64,000 nt of DNA, taken from assembly GCA_964521575.1 (NCBI GenBank), contig CAZFSR010000002.1, forward strand, positions 181,852 to 245,851, in the 5' to 3' direction. A model generated the notes under the pieces. It did no database searches. It saw nothing but the letters and a program-made list of their open reading frames with translations, and was not told the DNA's origin. Both the position numbers and the translations under genes were made by a program. The DNA is from 79-D21 sp964521575. Its GTDB lineage: Bacteria; Synergistota; Synergistia; Synergistales; 79-D21. Positions 1 through 7,437 of this stretch are shown here, piece by piece. The number at the start of each line of letters is the position of its first letter. Position 1 is the first letter of the stretch.

Positions 1-84
1 AGGCCTGAAAGGGTTGAGACGAAAGTTCGAAAAAAGCGGCCTAATCAGATGAAAAAGCCGATCATACAGAAAGGGGAGAGAACC

Positions 85-252
85 ATGTTGAACGAAAAAC
101 TGATCTTCCAGGCATTGAGAAGAGCGGAGAACCACCCGTCGAACACCCTTGCGGACGAACTTGCGCAGTTCCAGGAAAAGCCCGCCGAGCACCGCCGAGG
201 GATCCCCTGGTCCTGGCTGGCCTTCCGCGGCCCCTTCGAGGGCTACCGGTAG
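85..252 (+). CDS. small hypothetical protein, 55 aa
   Basis: I do not recognise this protein. The ATG at 85 is chosen because AGGGGAGAG lies 4-12 bases before it; an earlier in-frame ATG at 49 lacks such a site. The peptide begins MLNEKLIFQALRRAENH, is charged and probably helical in its first 35 residues, and ends in an aromatic, Pro/Gly-rich tail (PWSWLAFRGPFEGYR). There is no signal peptide or membrane segment. It is followed 31 bases later by a strong intrinsic terminator, so it looks like the end of a transcript or a stand-alone small gene. No function can be assigned. Confidence 0.55.
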   Translation: MLNEKLIFQALRRAENHPSNTLADELAQFQEKPAEHRRGIPWSWLAFRGPFEGYR

Positions 253-283
253 AAGCGGACTCCTCCCTGCAGCAAGGCAAGCC

Positions 284-328
284 GCGCGGCCCGATTCATC
301 CGAAAGGGATCGGGGCCGCGCTTTTTTT
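284..328 (+). terminator. intrinsic terminator after the first small gene
   Basis: The arms GCGCGGCCCGAT (284-295) and GATCGGGGCCGCGC (308-321) pair with a single bulge and are followed directly by seven T (322-328). This is a textbook rho-independent terminator on the plus strand. Confidence 0.85.
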
Positions 329-357
329 GTCCTCCTCCCATTCTTTGTCGCGGTGAA

Positions 358-386
358 TTGCAAACGGGCGAATGTTGCCTTAAGAT
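358..386 (+). promoter_or_regulatory. sigma-70-type promoter of the PAS-HD-GYP gene
   Basis: TTGCAA (358-363), a 17-base spacer and TAAGAT (381-386) form a good -35/-10 pair between the upstream terminator and the HD-GYP gene. The start of transcription would fall near 393, giving a leader of about 60 bases. I saw no c-di-GMP riboswitch in that leader. Confidence 0.6.
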
Positions 387-453
387 GAAGGGTACCCACA
401 AGGCAGGTTAAACGGAGGCGATTCCCCTGGGCGGTGCGGAAAAAACGCAGCAA

Positions 454-1464
454 GTGGAAACCGGCTTGTTCGACCGTTTATTCGAAACGCTCCCGGAAGG
501 AACCGTCCTCTGCGACTCGAAGCGAGTCGTCAGGATGGTGAACGCAGAATTCTGCCGCATCTTCGGCTACGACGAAGCCGAAATCCTGGGCCGGCCGCTC
601 GATGACCTCGTCATACGGACACCCCAAATGGCCCTTCACTCGGGATCCCTTTGGTCCGGCATTCTCGAAAACGACCGGATCCTGGCCGAAGCCCCCCGTT
701 CCCGCAAGGATGGTTCGCTCATTTTTGTCTCCATCATGGGGGTCCCTCTCAACCTGGGGGCTTCCGACAGGGGATCCTTCTGGATCTACCGCGACATCAG
801 CCGGCAAAAGGAAACGGAAAACGAGCTTTGCAGGGCCGCCGAAGCGCTATCGCAGAGCGTCGGCAAACTGGACCGGCTCCTGGAACAGACGATCGGCCTG
901 CTCTCGATGACCATCGAGAAAAGGGATCCCTACACGGTGGGACACCAGAAAAAGGTCGCCCAGCTGGCAAGGGCCATCGGCAAACGGCTGGGCCTCGATG
1001 AAGGCTTCTGTCACAGGCTATTCCTGACCTCTCTTGTCCACGACATCGGCAAGATCTCCATCCCGGCGGAAATCCTGACCAAGCCCTATTCGCTGACGGC
1101 AATCGAGAGGAACCTTCTTGAAACCCACAGCCGGAGCGGATACGAGATCCTGGAACAGGTCGATTTCCCCTGGCCCCTGGCGAAAGCCGTGCTGCAGCAC
1201 CACGAACGGATCGACGGTTCAGGCTACCCGGATAGGCTCAAGGGAGACGAGATCCTGCTCGAGGCCCGCATCCTCGCCGTTGCGGACGTGGTCGAGGCCA
1301 TCTCGGCCGACCGCCCCTACAGGGCAGCCCTCGGATCCAGAGTGGCACTCGACGAGATTCGTTCAAGCCGGGGAAAACGATTCGACCCCGATGCCGTCGA
1401 TGCCTGCCTTGCCGTTTTTGACGAAGGTTTTCGTTTCGACGGGCCGGGGTGCGTGTTCAACTGA
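454..1464 (+). CDS. PAS-HD-GYP cyclic-di-GMP phosphodiesterase
   Basis: Cytoplasmic signalling enzyme predicted to hydrolyse cyclic di-GMP. An N-terminal PAS sensor domain (about residues 5-120) is joined by a short helical linker to an HD-GYP domain (about 145-325). The HD motif is HDIGK at 196-200 and the GYP motif is HHERIDGSGYP at 249-259, both intact, so the enzyme should be active. There is no membrane segment. The start is uncertain: GTG at 454 has no clear SD, whereas GGAGG at 414-418 sits 8 bases before an in-frame CTG at 427, so translation might begin there. A second HD-GYP protein and a GGDEF cyclase lie elsewhere in the window. Confidence 0.9.
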   Translation: METGLFDRLFETLPEGTVLCDSKRVVRMVNAEFCRIFGYDEAEILGRPLDDLVIRTPQMALHSGSLWSGILENDRILAEAPRSRKDGSLIFVSIMGVPLNLGASDRGSFWIYRDISRQKETENELCRAAEALSQSVGKLDRLLEQTIGLLSMTIEKRDPYTVGHQKKVAQLARAIGKRLGLDEGFCHRLFLTSLVHDIGKISIPAEILTKPYSLTAIERNLLETHSRSGYEILEQVDFPWPLAKAVLQHHERIDGSGYPDRLKGDEILLEARILAVADVVEAISADRPYRAALGSRVALDEIRSSRGKRFDPDAVDACLAVFDEGFRFDGPGCVFN

Positions 1465-1497
1465 CCTTTTCATCAGTAGAGGAACGGGGGAAGGAAG

Positions 1498-1791
1498 ATG
1501 TCCGGGATCTTTTCCGCAGAAGTTGTCAGGGATGCCTTTCTCAGGGCAAGAGGACGTTGCGAATGCATGCTGCTCGATTGCAAGGGGCACGGACGCAGTC
1601 CCCTGACCCTTGCAAAGGGGGACAGCCGGTGTTCGCGGACATTCTTTTTCCCGGAGCGGGGGGAAAAATGGGTCGCCCGCCCCATCAACCCCGCTGGCCC
1701 CCTCACGGCCGACAATTGCAGGATCCTGTGCCTGCAATGCGCAAGGGCGATTGATGAAAGCGGCTTACGCAAGAGCGAAACGGGGGAATGA
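1498..1791 (+). CDS. HNH-like zinc-binding protein, 97 aa
   Basis: Small protein with a pattern like an HNH-nuclease zinc fold: an N-terminal Arg-Cys-x-Cys segment (RGRCEC, about residues 19-24), then a C-terminal NPAGPLTADNCRILCLQC segment that matches the common 'N-x-x-L-x-x-D-N-C-x-x-L-C-x-x-C' tail of HNH proteins. The usual His-His pair before it reads ARPIN, so the catalytic histidines appear lost and nuclease activity is doubtful. The ATG at 1498 directly follows a GGGGGAAGGAAG SD. Its last 38 bases overlap the next gene in another frame. It could be a DNA-binding zinc-finger relic instead of an enzyme. Confidence 0.6.
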   Translation: MSGIFSAEVVRDAFLRARGRCECMLLDCKGHGRSPLTLAKGDSRCSRTFFFPERGEKWVARPINPAGPLTADNCRILCLQCARAIDESGLRKSETGE

Positions 1792-2170
1792 CCCCCTGGA
1801 GAGGCAACGCGGCTTTTGCGGCATAGCCCTCCTCGTAGGGCTTCTTGCGGCGATCGTGGTAATCGCGGCCCTCGAATACGGCCGTTTCTCGCCATCCTCG
1901 CCGCCGATACGGATCATTTCCCAGATCGAGGCCTGGAACCAGGCCGTCGCTTTCGCGAAAACCCGGATCGACAAAGCCGATCGAGCCGTTTTTCCCGTCT
2001 ACAACCCGGCCTTCGTCCGCCAGTCGTCACCCGGCACCTGGGAAGTCTCCGCAGCCCTCGACCTGCTTGATGCGGACGGCCTTCCCGCCGGGCGGAAACG
2101 CTTCAGGGTCCTGCAAAGATGGGAAGAGAAATCCGGCTGGACCCTGCTGGAGTTCTCCATTGACCCCTGA
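1754..2170 (+). CDS. single-pass membrane protein of unknown function, 138 aa
   Basis: I do not recognise the family. The protein has a basic N-terminus (MKAAYARAKR), one strong transmembrane helix (about residues 21-40, LLVGLLAAIVVIAALEY-like) and a roughly 95-residue extracytoplasmic domain containing IEAWNQAVAFAKTRI and FVRQSSPGTWEVSAALDLLDA. The topology resembles small anchored proteins with a periplasmic beta domain. The ATG at 1754 has AAGGGCG seven bases upstream. The gene overlaps the HNH-like gene by 38 bases, so the two are probably translated from one mRNA. It converges with the universal stress gene, leaving only 3 bases between stops. Confidence 0.6.
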   Translation: MKAAYARAKRGNDPLERQRGFCGIALLVGLLAAIVVIAALEYGRFSPSSPPIRIISQIEAWNQAVAFAKTRIDKADRAVFPVYNPAFVRQSSPGTWEVSAALDLLDADGLPAGRKRFRVLQRWEEKSGWTLLEFSIDP

Positions 2171-2173
2171 TCG

Positions 2174-2650
2174 CTAGAAATCGGCCGGGAGCGGCGCGGC
2201 GACGGTCCGATCCCTTTTGGGCCTGTGGACGAAAACGCTGCAGGGAGCGTGCGCGACCACTTTCGCCGCCACGCTTCCCACCAGGAAGCGCTCCATCCCT
2301 GTGAAGGAACTCCGGTGCCCGATCATGATGATGTCCGCTTCTTCCTCCTCCGCGAAACGGACGATTTCCACGTAGGGAACCCCCAGCCGCGTCACGAGGG
2401 ACATCTTTTCCCGGTCCACGGGAATCTTGTCCATTTCCTCCTCGACGAACCTCTTGAAACTCACTTCCACGGCCGCCATGAGATCCTCGTAAGGCTTCAG
2501 GGCCACGGAGCGCCACAGGCTCTTGTAGGGCTCGATGACATGGAGGAAGACGATCTTCACGTCGACCTCCCGGTTCGTGTAATAGAGAGCGTAATCGACC
2601 ACCGCCCTGCTCGTTTCGCTGCCGTCGATCGCCACGACCACTTTTTTCAT
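2174..2650 (-). CDS. universal stress protein, UspA family
   Basis: Single-domain Usp protein, 158 aa, close to the usual 140-150. The N-terminal beta strand KKVVVAIDGSE and the ATP-loop region IGHRSSFTGMERFLVGS near residues 126-142 fit the G-x2-G-x9-G-S/T nucleotide motif, except that the second Gly is Ser, so ATP binding may be weak. A C-terminal tail of about 15 residues (KRDRTVAAPLPADF) extends past the fold. The ATG has a GAGGGGAGGGGATC leader. Usp proteins support survival under growth arrest or stress; the specific trigger is not visible here. Confidence 0.88.
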   Translation of the reverse strand: MKKVVVAIDGSETSRAVVDYALYYTNREVDVKIVFLHVIEPYKSLWRSVALKPYEDLMAAVEVSFKRFVEEEMDKIPVDREKMSLVTRLGVPYVEIVRFAEEEEADIIMIGHRSSFTGMERFLVGSVAAKVVAHAPCSVFVHRPKRDRTVAAPLPADF

Positions 2651-2700
2651 GTGATCCCCTCCCCTCGTCGCTGTTTTATCATGATAGCATGTCGCTCTCC

Positions 2701-3294
2701 TTAATCCAACGGGGGAATCACGCCTTTCGAGCCCGTGCCGTAGATCCTTTTCACGTCGTCCCTGATGCGGTCAAGGCCTTCGAACCGGTGAGTCCCCCAG
2801 GGCAGCTCCACAAGCGAGCCGTGGAACCGGAAAAAGGCCCGGGCAAGCCTGGGCTCCAGCGTTTCATCATCCAGGGTGACGAAGGCGTGAACGAGGCGGC
2901 CGTCTGCCCTGTAGGCGTTTTCACAGAAGAGGTCCCTCAACTCCAGGCAATGTTCCCGGGTCCACTCGGCGGTCTCCTTCGTGTAGACGTTCTCCACCGG
3001 CCCGATGGCCTCCGCCAGGTGGATGAACGGGACGACAGCCGGGTTGAGCAGCACCGCGGGCACCCTGTGGCGGCAGCACATCACATAGGCGTAGAACCCG
3101 CCGAGGCTTGAACCCACGATCATCTCAAGGGGTTCAGGGCAGTCATCGACCGCTTTCTCCAGGACTTCGAGGGATTCAAGCGGTGAAAGCGGCAGGTTTG
3201 GCGAGACAATTTTCACCCCGTCAAAGGTCTCTCTCAAAAACGCCGCCTTGGCGTTGGCTCCCCACGACCGAAAGCCATGGATATTCAGGATCAC
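2701..3294 (-). CDS. YqiA-like alpha/beta-hydrolase (esterase)
   Basis: Compact alpha/beta hydrolase, 197 aa, of the YqiA/UPF0227 type. The N-terminal strand MILNIHGF supplies the oxyanion region. The nucleophile elbow is G-S-S-L-G-G-F with Ser63, and GTHRFEG near residue 168 carries the likely catalytic His. YqiA of E. coli is a small esterase; the natural substrate is unknown. The start is GTG at 3294 with GAGGAGGGA six bases before it. It lies downstream of panB on the same strand, separated by a hairpin at 3315-3338. Confidence 0.78.
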   Translation of the reverse strand: MILNIHGFRSWGANAKAAFLRETFDGVKIVSPNLPLSPLESLEVLEKAVDDCPEPLEMIVGSSLGGFYAYVMCCRHRVPAVLLNPAVVPFIHLAEAIGPVENVYTKETAEWTREHCLELRDLFCENAYRADGRLVHAFVTLDDETLEPRLARAFFRFHGSLVELPWGTHRFEGLDRIRDDVKRIYGTGSKGVIPPLD

Positions 3295-3314
3295 GGTTCA
3301 TCCCTCCTCATGAA

Positions 3315-3338
3315 ACCGGGGGCCCGCAGGCCCCCGGT
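3315..3338 (-). terminator. hairpin downstream of panB
   Basis: A perfect 10-bp stem ACCGGGGGCC/GGCCCCCGGT with a four-base loop lies between the panB stop and the next gene. On the minus strand it is followed only by TTTCATGAGG, a weak U-tract, so it may be a partial terminator or mRNA 3' barrier. Confidence 0.5.
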
Positions 3339-3350
3339 TGGTGAAAAACT

Positions 3351-4205
3351 CTATTCGAACTCCTCGAGCATCTTCGCGAAGTCCTCTTCACGGCCCTTCA
3401 GGATGTGGTAGACGTGCTCGTCCGCCGGGAACACGGACTTCTTCACGTCCGACACGTATTCCCTGAACGCCGCGATCTCCACCTCCGCCACGTTCGCGTA
3501 TTTCTTGACGAACTTCGGCGTGAACGCCTGGAAAAGTCCCAGCATGTCCCCGCAGATGATCAGCTGGCCGTCGCACGGCTCACCGGCGCCGATCGAGTAC
3601 ACCGGGATCGTCAGCTTCTTCCAGATGAATTCCGTCAGCTCCGGCGGAACCGCCTCCAGCAGCAGCGCGTATGCCCCCGCCTCCTGCACGGCCAGCGCGT
3701 CCTTGATCAGTTCCCGCGCGCTGTCCGGGTCCCGCCCCTGGGCCTTGAATCCCCCCAGCTGGCCCGAGCTCTGCGGTGTCAGCCCGATATGACCCATCAC
3801 CTGGATCCCCGCGTCCGTGATCGCCCGGATACGCCCCGCCACGCGCCGGCCTCCCTCCAGCTTGATCGCGTCCATGTCCGCTTCCTTCAAAAATCTCCCG
3901 GCGTTCTCCACCGCCTTCTCGTCCGAAACCTGGTAGCTCAAAAACGGCATGTCGCCGATGCAGAACGTGTTCGGGGCCCCACGGCGAACCGCCTGAGCGT
4001 GGCGGATGCAGTCGTCCATCGTCACCGGCACCGTTCCCTGGTAGCCCAGGACCACCATCCCCAGCGAGTCTCCCACCAGGATCATGTCCATTCCCGCCGC
4101 TTCCGCGAACTGCGCCGTCGGAAAGTCGTACGCCGTGATCCAGGCCGCCTTCTCTCCGGACTGCTTCATCTGCACCAGTTCCAGACGCCCTTTCTTCTTC
4201 GCCAT
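3351..4205 (-). CDS. panB: 3-methyl-2-oxobutanoate hydroxymethyltransferase
   Basis: First committed enzyme of pantothenate/coenzyme A synthesis: it adds a hydroxymethyl group from 5,10-methylene-tetrahydrofolate to 2-oxoisovalerate to form ketopantoate. The TIM-barrel signature motifs are present: MILVGDSLGMVVLGY (metal-binding Asp), TVPVTMDDCIRHAQAV, and the catalytic Glu region ALLLEAVP. At 284 aa it is about 20 longer than E. coli PanB because of a C-terminal extension (HVYHILKGREEDFAKMLEEFE). GGAAGGGGGATCATC precedes the ATG. No panC or panE lies beside it. The methylene-THF donor could be supplied by glyA, also in this window. Confidence 0.95.
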   Translation of the reverse strand: MAKKKGRLELVQMKQSGEKAAWITAYDFPTAQFAEAAGMDMILVGDSLGMVVLGYQGTVPVTMDDCIRHAQAVRRGAPNTFCIGDMPFLSYQVSDEKAVENAGRFLKEADMDAIKLEGGRRVAGRIRAITDAGIQVMGHIGLTPQSSGQLGGFKAQGRDPDSARELIKDALAVQEAGAYALLLEAVPPELTEFIWKKLTIPVYSIGAGEPCDGQLIICGDMLGLFQAFTPKFVKKYANVAEVEIAAFREYVSDVKKSVFPADEHVYHILKGREEDFAKMLEEFE

Positions 4206-4262
4206 GATGATCCCCCTTCCGATTTTTTTGCCCAGCCGCCACCAGGCCCGCCTTTCTTTTCG

Positions 4263-4268
4263 ATTATA
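4263..4268 (-). promoter_or_regulatory. -10-like element upstream of panB
   Basis: A consensus TATAAT reads on the minus strand at 4268-4263, about 60 bases before the panB ATG. No convincing -35 lies 16-18 bases upstream, so this is only a candidate. Confidence 0.35.
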
Positions 4269-4371
4269 GACCGAGGAAACCTTTTCTTATCCGACTCAAG
4301 CTGGGAACAATCCCGAACGTGTGGGAGAATACGGTTGTGAATTCGGTGGTTTCCAGCAAGGGGGAAAACTT

Positions 4372-5292
4372 GTGCCCGGAACGAACATGAAAGGGATTTC
4401 ACTCGTCCTTCTGGCGGGCGTCCTGTGGGGAACGATGGCCCCGGTCGGCAAGGCCCTTTCCCTGGCCGGAACCGACACCATGACCGTTGTTTTCAGCCGG
4501 GCCTTCCTTGCAGGGATCTCGGCCTTCCTGTTCATGGCCTGGAGGGCGCCGCAGAACCTGAGGCTTCGGGCCTCCCAGCTTCCCCTGCTGTCCTTCTACG
4601 GGGTCTTCGGGGTTTCCTCCATGTACTGCGGTTTCTTCATGTCGCTCAATTACCTCTCCGTAGCCCTGACGGAGGTGATCTTTTTCTCCTACCCTCTCCT
4701 GATCGCACTTCTTTCCCCCTTCATCACCCGGGAAAAACCCGCGCGAGTGGAAGTCGCAGGGGCCGTCATCATCTTCTTCGCGGTGATCCTGGCCGTCAGT
4801 CCATCCCTTCTTTCCGGAGGATTGGCCTTTTCCCTGGCAGGACTCGGGTGGGCCGCGCTCTCGGCCCTGGGCATGACCCTCTATTCCCTCTTCGCACGCA
4901 TGGCCGCAAGAGGAGGCAACGTTCCCCAGGGCACTCTCTTCGTTTACGGAATGCTGTTCGGCGCGGCCATCATGGGATTGGGAAAGACCTTCTCGACAGG
5001 CTGGGGGGACCTGGCCTCCCTGAAGCCGGCCCAAGCCGGGTGGATACTCTACCTCAGCCTCGGCGCGACCCTCGTGGGTTACGCTTCCTTCTACCTGGGC
5101 CTCCGCCAGGTGACCGCCGCGACGGCCGGCGTCATCGGGACGTCGGAGCTCGTGACGGCCTTCGCGCTCTCGTTTTTCGTCATGGGCGCCGCGGTAACCC
5201 CCAACGAACTGGCGGCCGCCGGGTTGATCATCCTCTCCATCGTCCTGGTCTCCCTCCGAAAGGAACCCCGATGTTCTACGACTGGCAGCTGA
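4372..5292 (+). CDS. EamA/DMT-family permease
   Basis: Inner-membrane transporter of the drug/metabolite (EamA) superfamily, about 306 aa with ten predicted hydrophobic helices in two repeats. The first repeat begins KGISLVLLAGVLWGTMAPVGKAL and the second near LAGLGWAALSALGMTLYSLFARM. The substrate is not predictable; relatives export amino acids and other metabolites. GTG at 4372 is preferred because AAGGGGGA lies six bases upstream; ATG at 4387 is the alternative. The 3' end overlaps the helicase gene by 22 bases, suggesting coupled translation. Confidence 0.82.
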   Translation: MPGTNMKGISLVLLAGVLWGTMAPVGKALSLAGTDTMTVVFSRAFLAGISAFLFMAWRAPQNLRLRASQLPLLSFYGVFGVSSMYCGFFMSLNYLSVALTEVIFFSYPLLIALLSPFITREKPARVEVAGAVIIFFAVILAVSPSLLSGGLAFSLAGLGWAALSALGMTLYSLFARMAARGGNVPQGTLFVYGMLFGAAIMGLGKTFSTGWGDLASLKPAQAGWILYLSLGATLVGYASFYLGLRQVTAATAGVIGTSELVTAFALSFFVMGAAVTPNELAAAGLIILSIVLVSLRKEPRCSTTGS

Positions 5293-6860
5293 AAGCCTAC
5301 GCGGCCATCGACAGCCAAAGCGCCATCCTCGCCGCTCCGACGGGAAGCGGCAAAACCTGGGTGGCCTACCTCTGGGCGGGGCTCCTGGACCTGGAGGGGC
5401 GTACCCACCTGCCGAAGGGCCGGGTCATTTTCACGGCCCCCATCAAGGCCCTATCCAACGAGCGCTACCTGGACCTCAAGCGCATGGGTTTCGACGTGGG
5501 GCTCGAAACCGGGGACTTCAAGAAGAACGCCGAGGCCTCCGTGCTCTGCTGCACGATGGAAATCTACACCCTGAAATACGCGCGCCGTCCAGTGGGGCGG
5601 GTCATCGTCGACGAGTTCCACTATATCTTCAACGACCTGGACCGCACGAGGGCCTACATCGACGGGATCCGGGCCACCCACCCCTCCACGGAGATCCTGG
5701 TCATGTCCGCGACCTTCGGAGAACCGGAGGTCCTCAAAGAATACCTCCAGGAGATGGCCCGTCGCGATTTCATTCTTTACGAGACACGGGAACGGGCCAC
5801 CGAGCTGGTCTTCCTGAAAAGGGGAACGAAGTTCGCCCGGATCCGGGACGCCCTGGTCTTCGTCTTCTCCCGCAAGGGAGCGGAATACCTGGCCGACCAG
5901 ATCGCCGCAACCCGGAAAAAAATTCATGCGGATGCCCGGACCCGCCTGAAGCAGATGGCCCAGATCCTGGAAGTGAAATGGATTCCCGGCGTCATGCTCC
6001 GCGGGGTGGGAGTCTACCACGGAAGCCTCCTGCCCAAGGAAAAGCTGTTGGTCGAGATGGCCTTCCGGGAGCGGATCATCGACGTGGTGGTGGGAACCGA
6101 CGCCCTGTCCCTGGGAGTGAACCTCCCGGCGGAAACCGTGGTCTTCGGGCAGATGGCCAAGTTCATCGACGGCCCCCTGAAGAAGAACGAGTTCCTGCAG
6201 ATGGCCGGCCGTGCCGGCCGCAAGGGGTTCTTCGACACCGGCTACGTCACGTTCCTCCCCCGGAGCAAGGCGGAGCACTACGACTACGACACCGAGTCCC
6301 TCTACCGGGAGGTTCTTCATTCTCCCTGCGAGCCCGCGCGGGTGACCGTCCAGCCCGCGGTCGCCCGGCTTCTCAGGAGGGAGGCCACCCCCGAGGAAGA
6401 AGCCCGCCTCGTGGCGAACTGTTCCCTGCCGCACCAGGATTTCAGCCTCGTGCTGGGCCAGGTGGAAGACCTGCTCAGGACCATCAGCCGCTTCATCCGG
6501 CGCCTTCCCAACCCGCACGACCGGACACGGCTGCGGAGGATCCTGGCGGACGTCTGGTTCGACGAGATGTCGGTGAGCGCCAACATCTCGGTGGCCAGGC
6601 TTTTCCTGGACGAAAACTTCCCAAACGCCCTGGCCGTGGCGGAAATCCTGAAGCAGGAGGAACGGAACTACCTCCAGGCCCTGCTGAAGGTGAAACGATA
6701 CGCCAACCGCCTCCCGGAAGGATACGGTTTTTCGGCCATGGACGCCCTGGACGAAACGGTCCGGCGCATCGACGCCACCGTCTACGGCTTCGAGGAAAAG
6801 CTCGAAAGGCTGAACGTCATGAACGCTCCCGAGTTCGAGGAGGGAGACGAGGATGCCTGA
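5271..6860 (+). CDS. Ski2-like superfamily 2 DEAD/DEAH helicase
   Basis: ATP-dependent nucleic-acid helicase, 529 aa. Motif I is APTGSGKT (22-29), motif II is DEFH (114-117), motif III is MSAT, and the C-terminal RecA domain carries VFVFSRKGAEYLADQ, GTDALSLGVNLP and the Arg-finger motif QMAGRAGRKG. DEFH and the overall arrangement fit Ski2-like helicases. The C-terminal 150 residues are helical, as in that family, but the protein is short. It overlaps the EamA gene upstream (22 bases) and tag downstream (8 bases), so it may act in RNA or DNA maintenance alongside Tag. Whether the substrate is RNA or DNA cannot be told. Confidence 0.85.
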   Translation: MFYDWQLKAYAAIDSQSAILAAPTGSGKTWVAYLWAGLLDLEGRTHLPKGRVIFTAPIKALSNERYLDLKRMGFDVGLETGDFKKNAEASVLCCTMEIYTLKYARRPVGRVIVDEFHYIFNDLDRTRAYIDGIRATHPSTEILVMSATFGEPEVLKEYLQEMARRDFILYETRERATELVFLKRGTKFARIRDALVFVFSRKGAEYLADQIAATRKKIHADARTRLKQMAQILEVKWIPGVMLRGVGVYHGSLLPKEKLLVEMAFRERIIDVVVGTDALSLGVNLPAETVVFGQMAKFIDGPLKKNEFLQMAGRAGRKGFFDTGYVTFLPRSKAEHYDYDTESLYREVLHSPCEPARVTVQPAVARLLRREATPEEEARLVANCSLPHQDFSLVLGQVEDLLRTISRFIRRLPNPHDRTRLRRILADVWFDEMSVSANISVARLFLDENFPNALAVAEILKQEERNYLQALLKVKRYANRLPEGYGFSAMDALDETVRRIDATVYGFEEKLERLNVMNAPEFEEGDEDA

Positions 6861-7428
6861 GAAAAGGCGATGCCCGTGGCCGGGAGACGATCCTCTTTAC
6901 CTGGACTACCACGACCGGGAGTGGGGAGTCCCCTTGCGGGACGACCGGGCGCTCTTCGAACTCCTGGTGCTGGAAACCGCCCAGGCGGGCCTGAGCTGGA
7001 TCACGATCCTTCGGCGAAGGGAGGGCTACCGCAGGGCCTTCGAGGGTTTCAACCCGGAACGGGTCGCTTCCTACGGGCAGGACAAGGTTTCGGCTCTGCT
7101 TTGCGACCCGGGGATCATCCGCAACCGGAAGAAGATCGAATCGGTCGTGTCGAACGCCCGGGCCTTCCTGGAAGTCCAGGAAGCTTTCGGTTCGTTTTCC
7201 GCCTACATCTGGGGTTTCGTGGATGGAAAACCCGTCGTGAACCATTGGAAAGACATCTCGGAGTTACCCGCGAAAACGGGCCTCTCGGAAACGGTCTGCC
7301 GGGACATGAAGGCGCACGGCTTTTCCTTCTTCGGCCCCGTGGCCTGCTACGCTTTCCTCCAGTCCGCGGGCCTCGTGAACGACCATCTCGTGTCCTGCTT
7401 CCGTCACGGGGAAGTGCAGGCCCCGTGA
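6853..7428 (+). CDS. tag: DNA-3-methyladenine glycosylase I
   Basis: Base-excision repair enzyme that removes 3-methyladenine from alkylated DNA. The Tag fold is evident from RCPWPGDDPLYLDYHDREWG at the N-terminus and the zinc-binding set C7, H20, H178 and C182 (the last two in HLVSC), matching the Cys/His pattern of E. coli Tag. The helix-hairpin-helix region ALFELLVLETAQAGLSWITILRRREGYR is typical. At 191 aa it is full length. The ATG sits inside the end of the helicase gene (8-base overlap). Confidence 0.95.
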   Translation: MPEKRRCPWPGDDPLYLDYHDREWGVPLRDDRALFELLVLETAQAGLSWITILRRREGYRRAFEGFNPERVASYGQDKVSALLCDPGIIRNRKKIESVVSNARAFLEVQEAFGSFSAYIWGFVDGKPVVNHWKDISELPAKTGLSETVCRDMKAHGFSFFGPVACYAFLQSAGLVNDHLVSCFRHGEVQAP

Positions 7429-7431
7429 CGG
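7401..7431. terminator. hairpin between convergent tag and Ehr genes
   Basis: An 11-bp perfect inverted repeat, CCGTCACGGGG (7401-7411) and CCCCGTGACGG (7421-7431), spans the tag stop codon and ends 7 bases before the stop of the facing gene. It lacks a T-tract on both strands, so it is a transcript-end hairpin candidate and not a classical terminator. Confidence 0.4.
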
Positions 7432-7437
7432 AGCGCT

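Noticed and set aside
387..453. Cyclic-di-GMP riboswitch in the leader of the first HD-GYP gene
   Set aside because: The conserved GEMM sequence blocks are not present; only a small TGCG/CGCA hairpin is seen.
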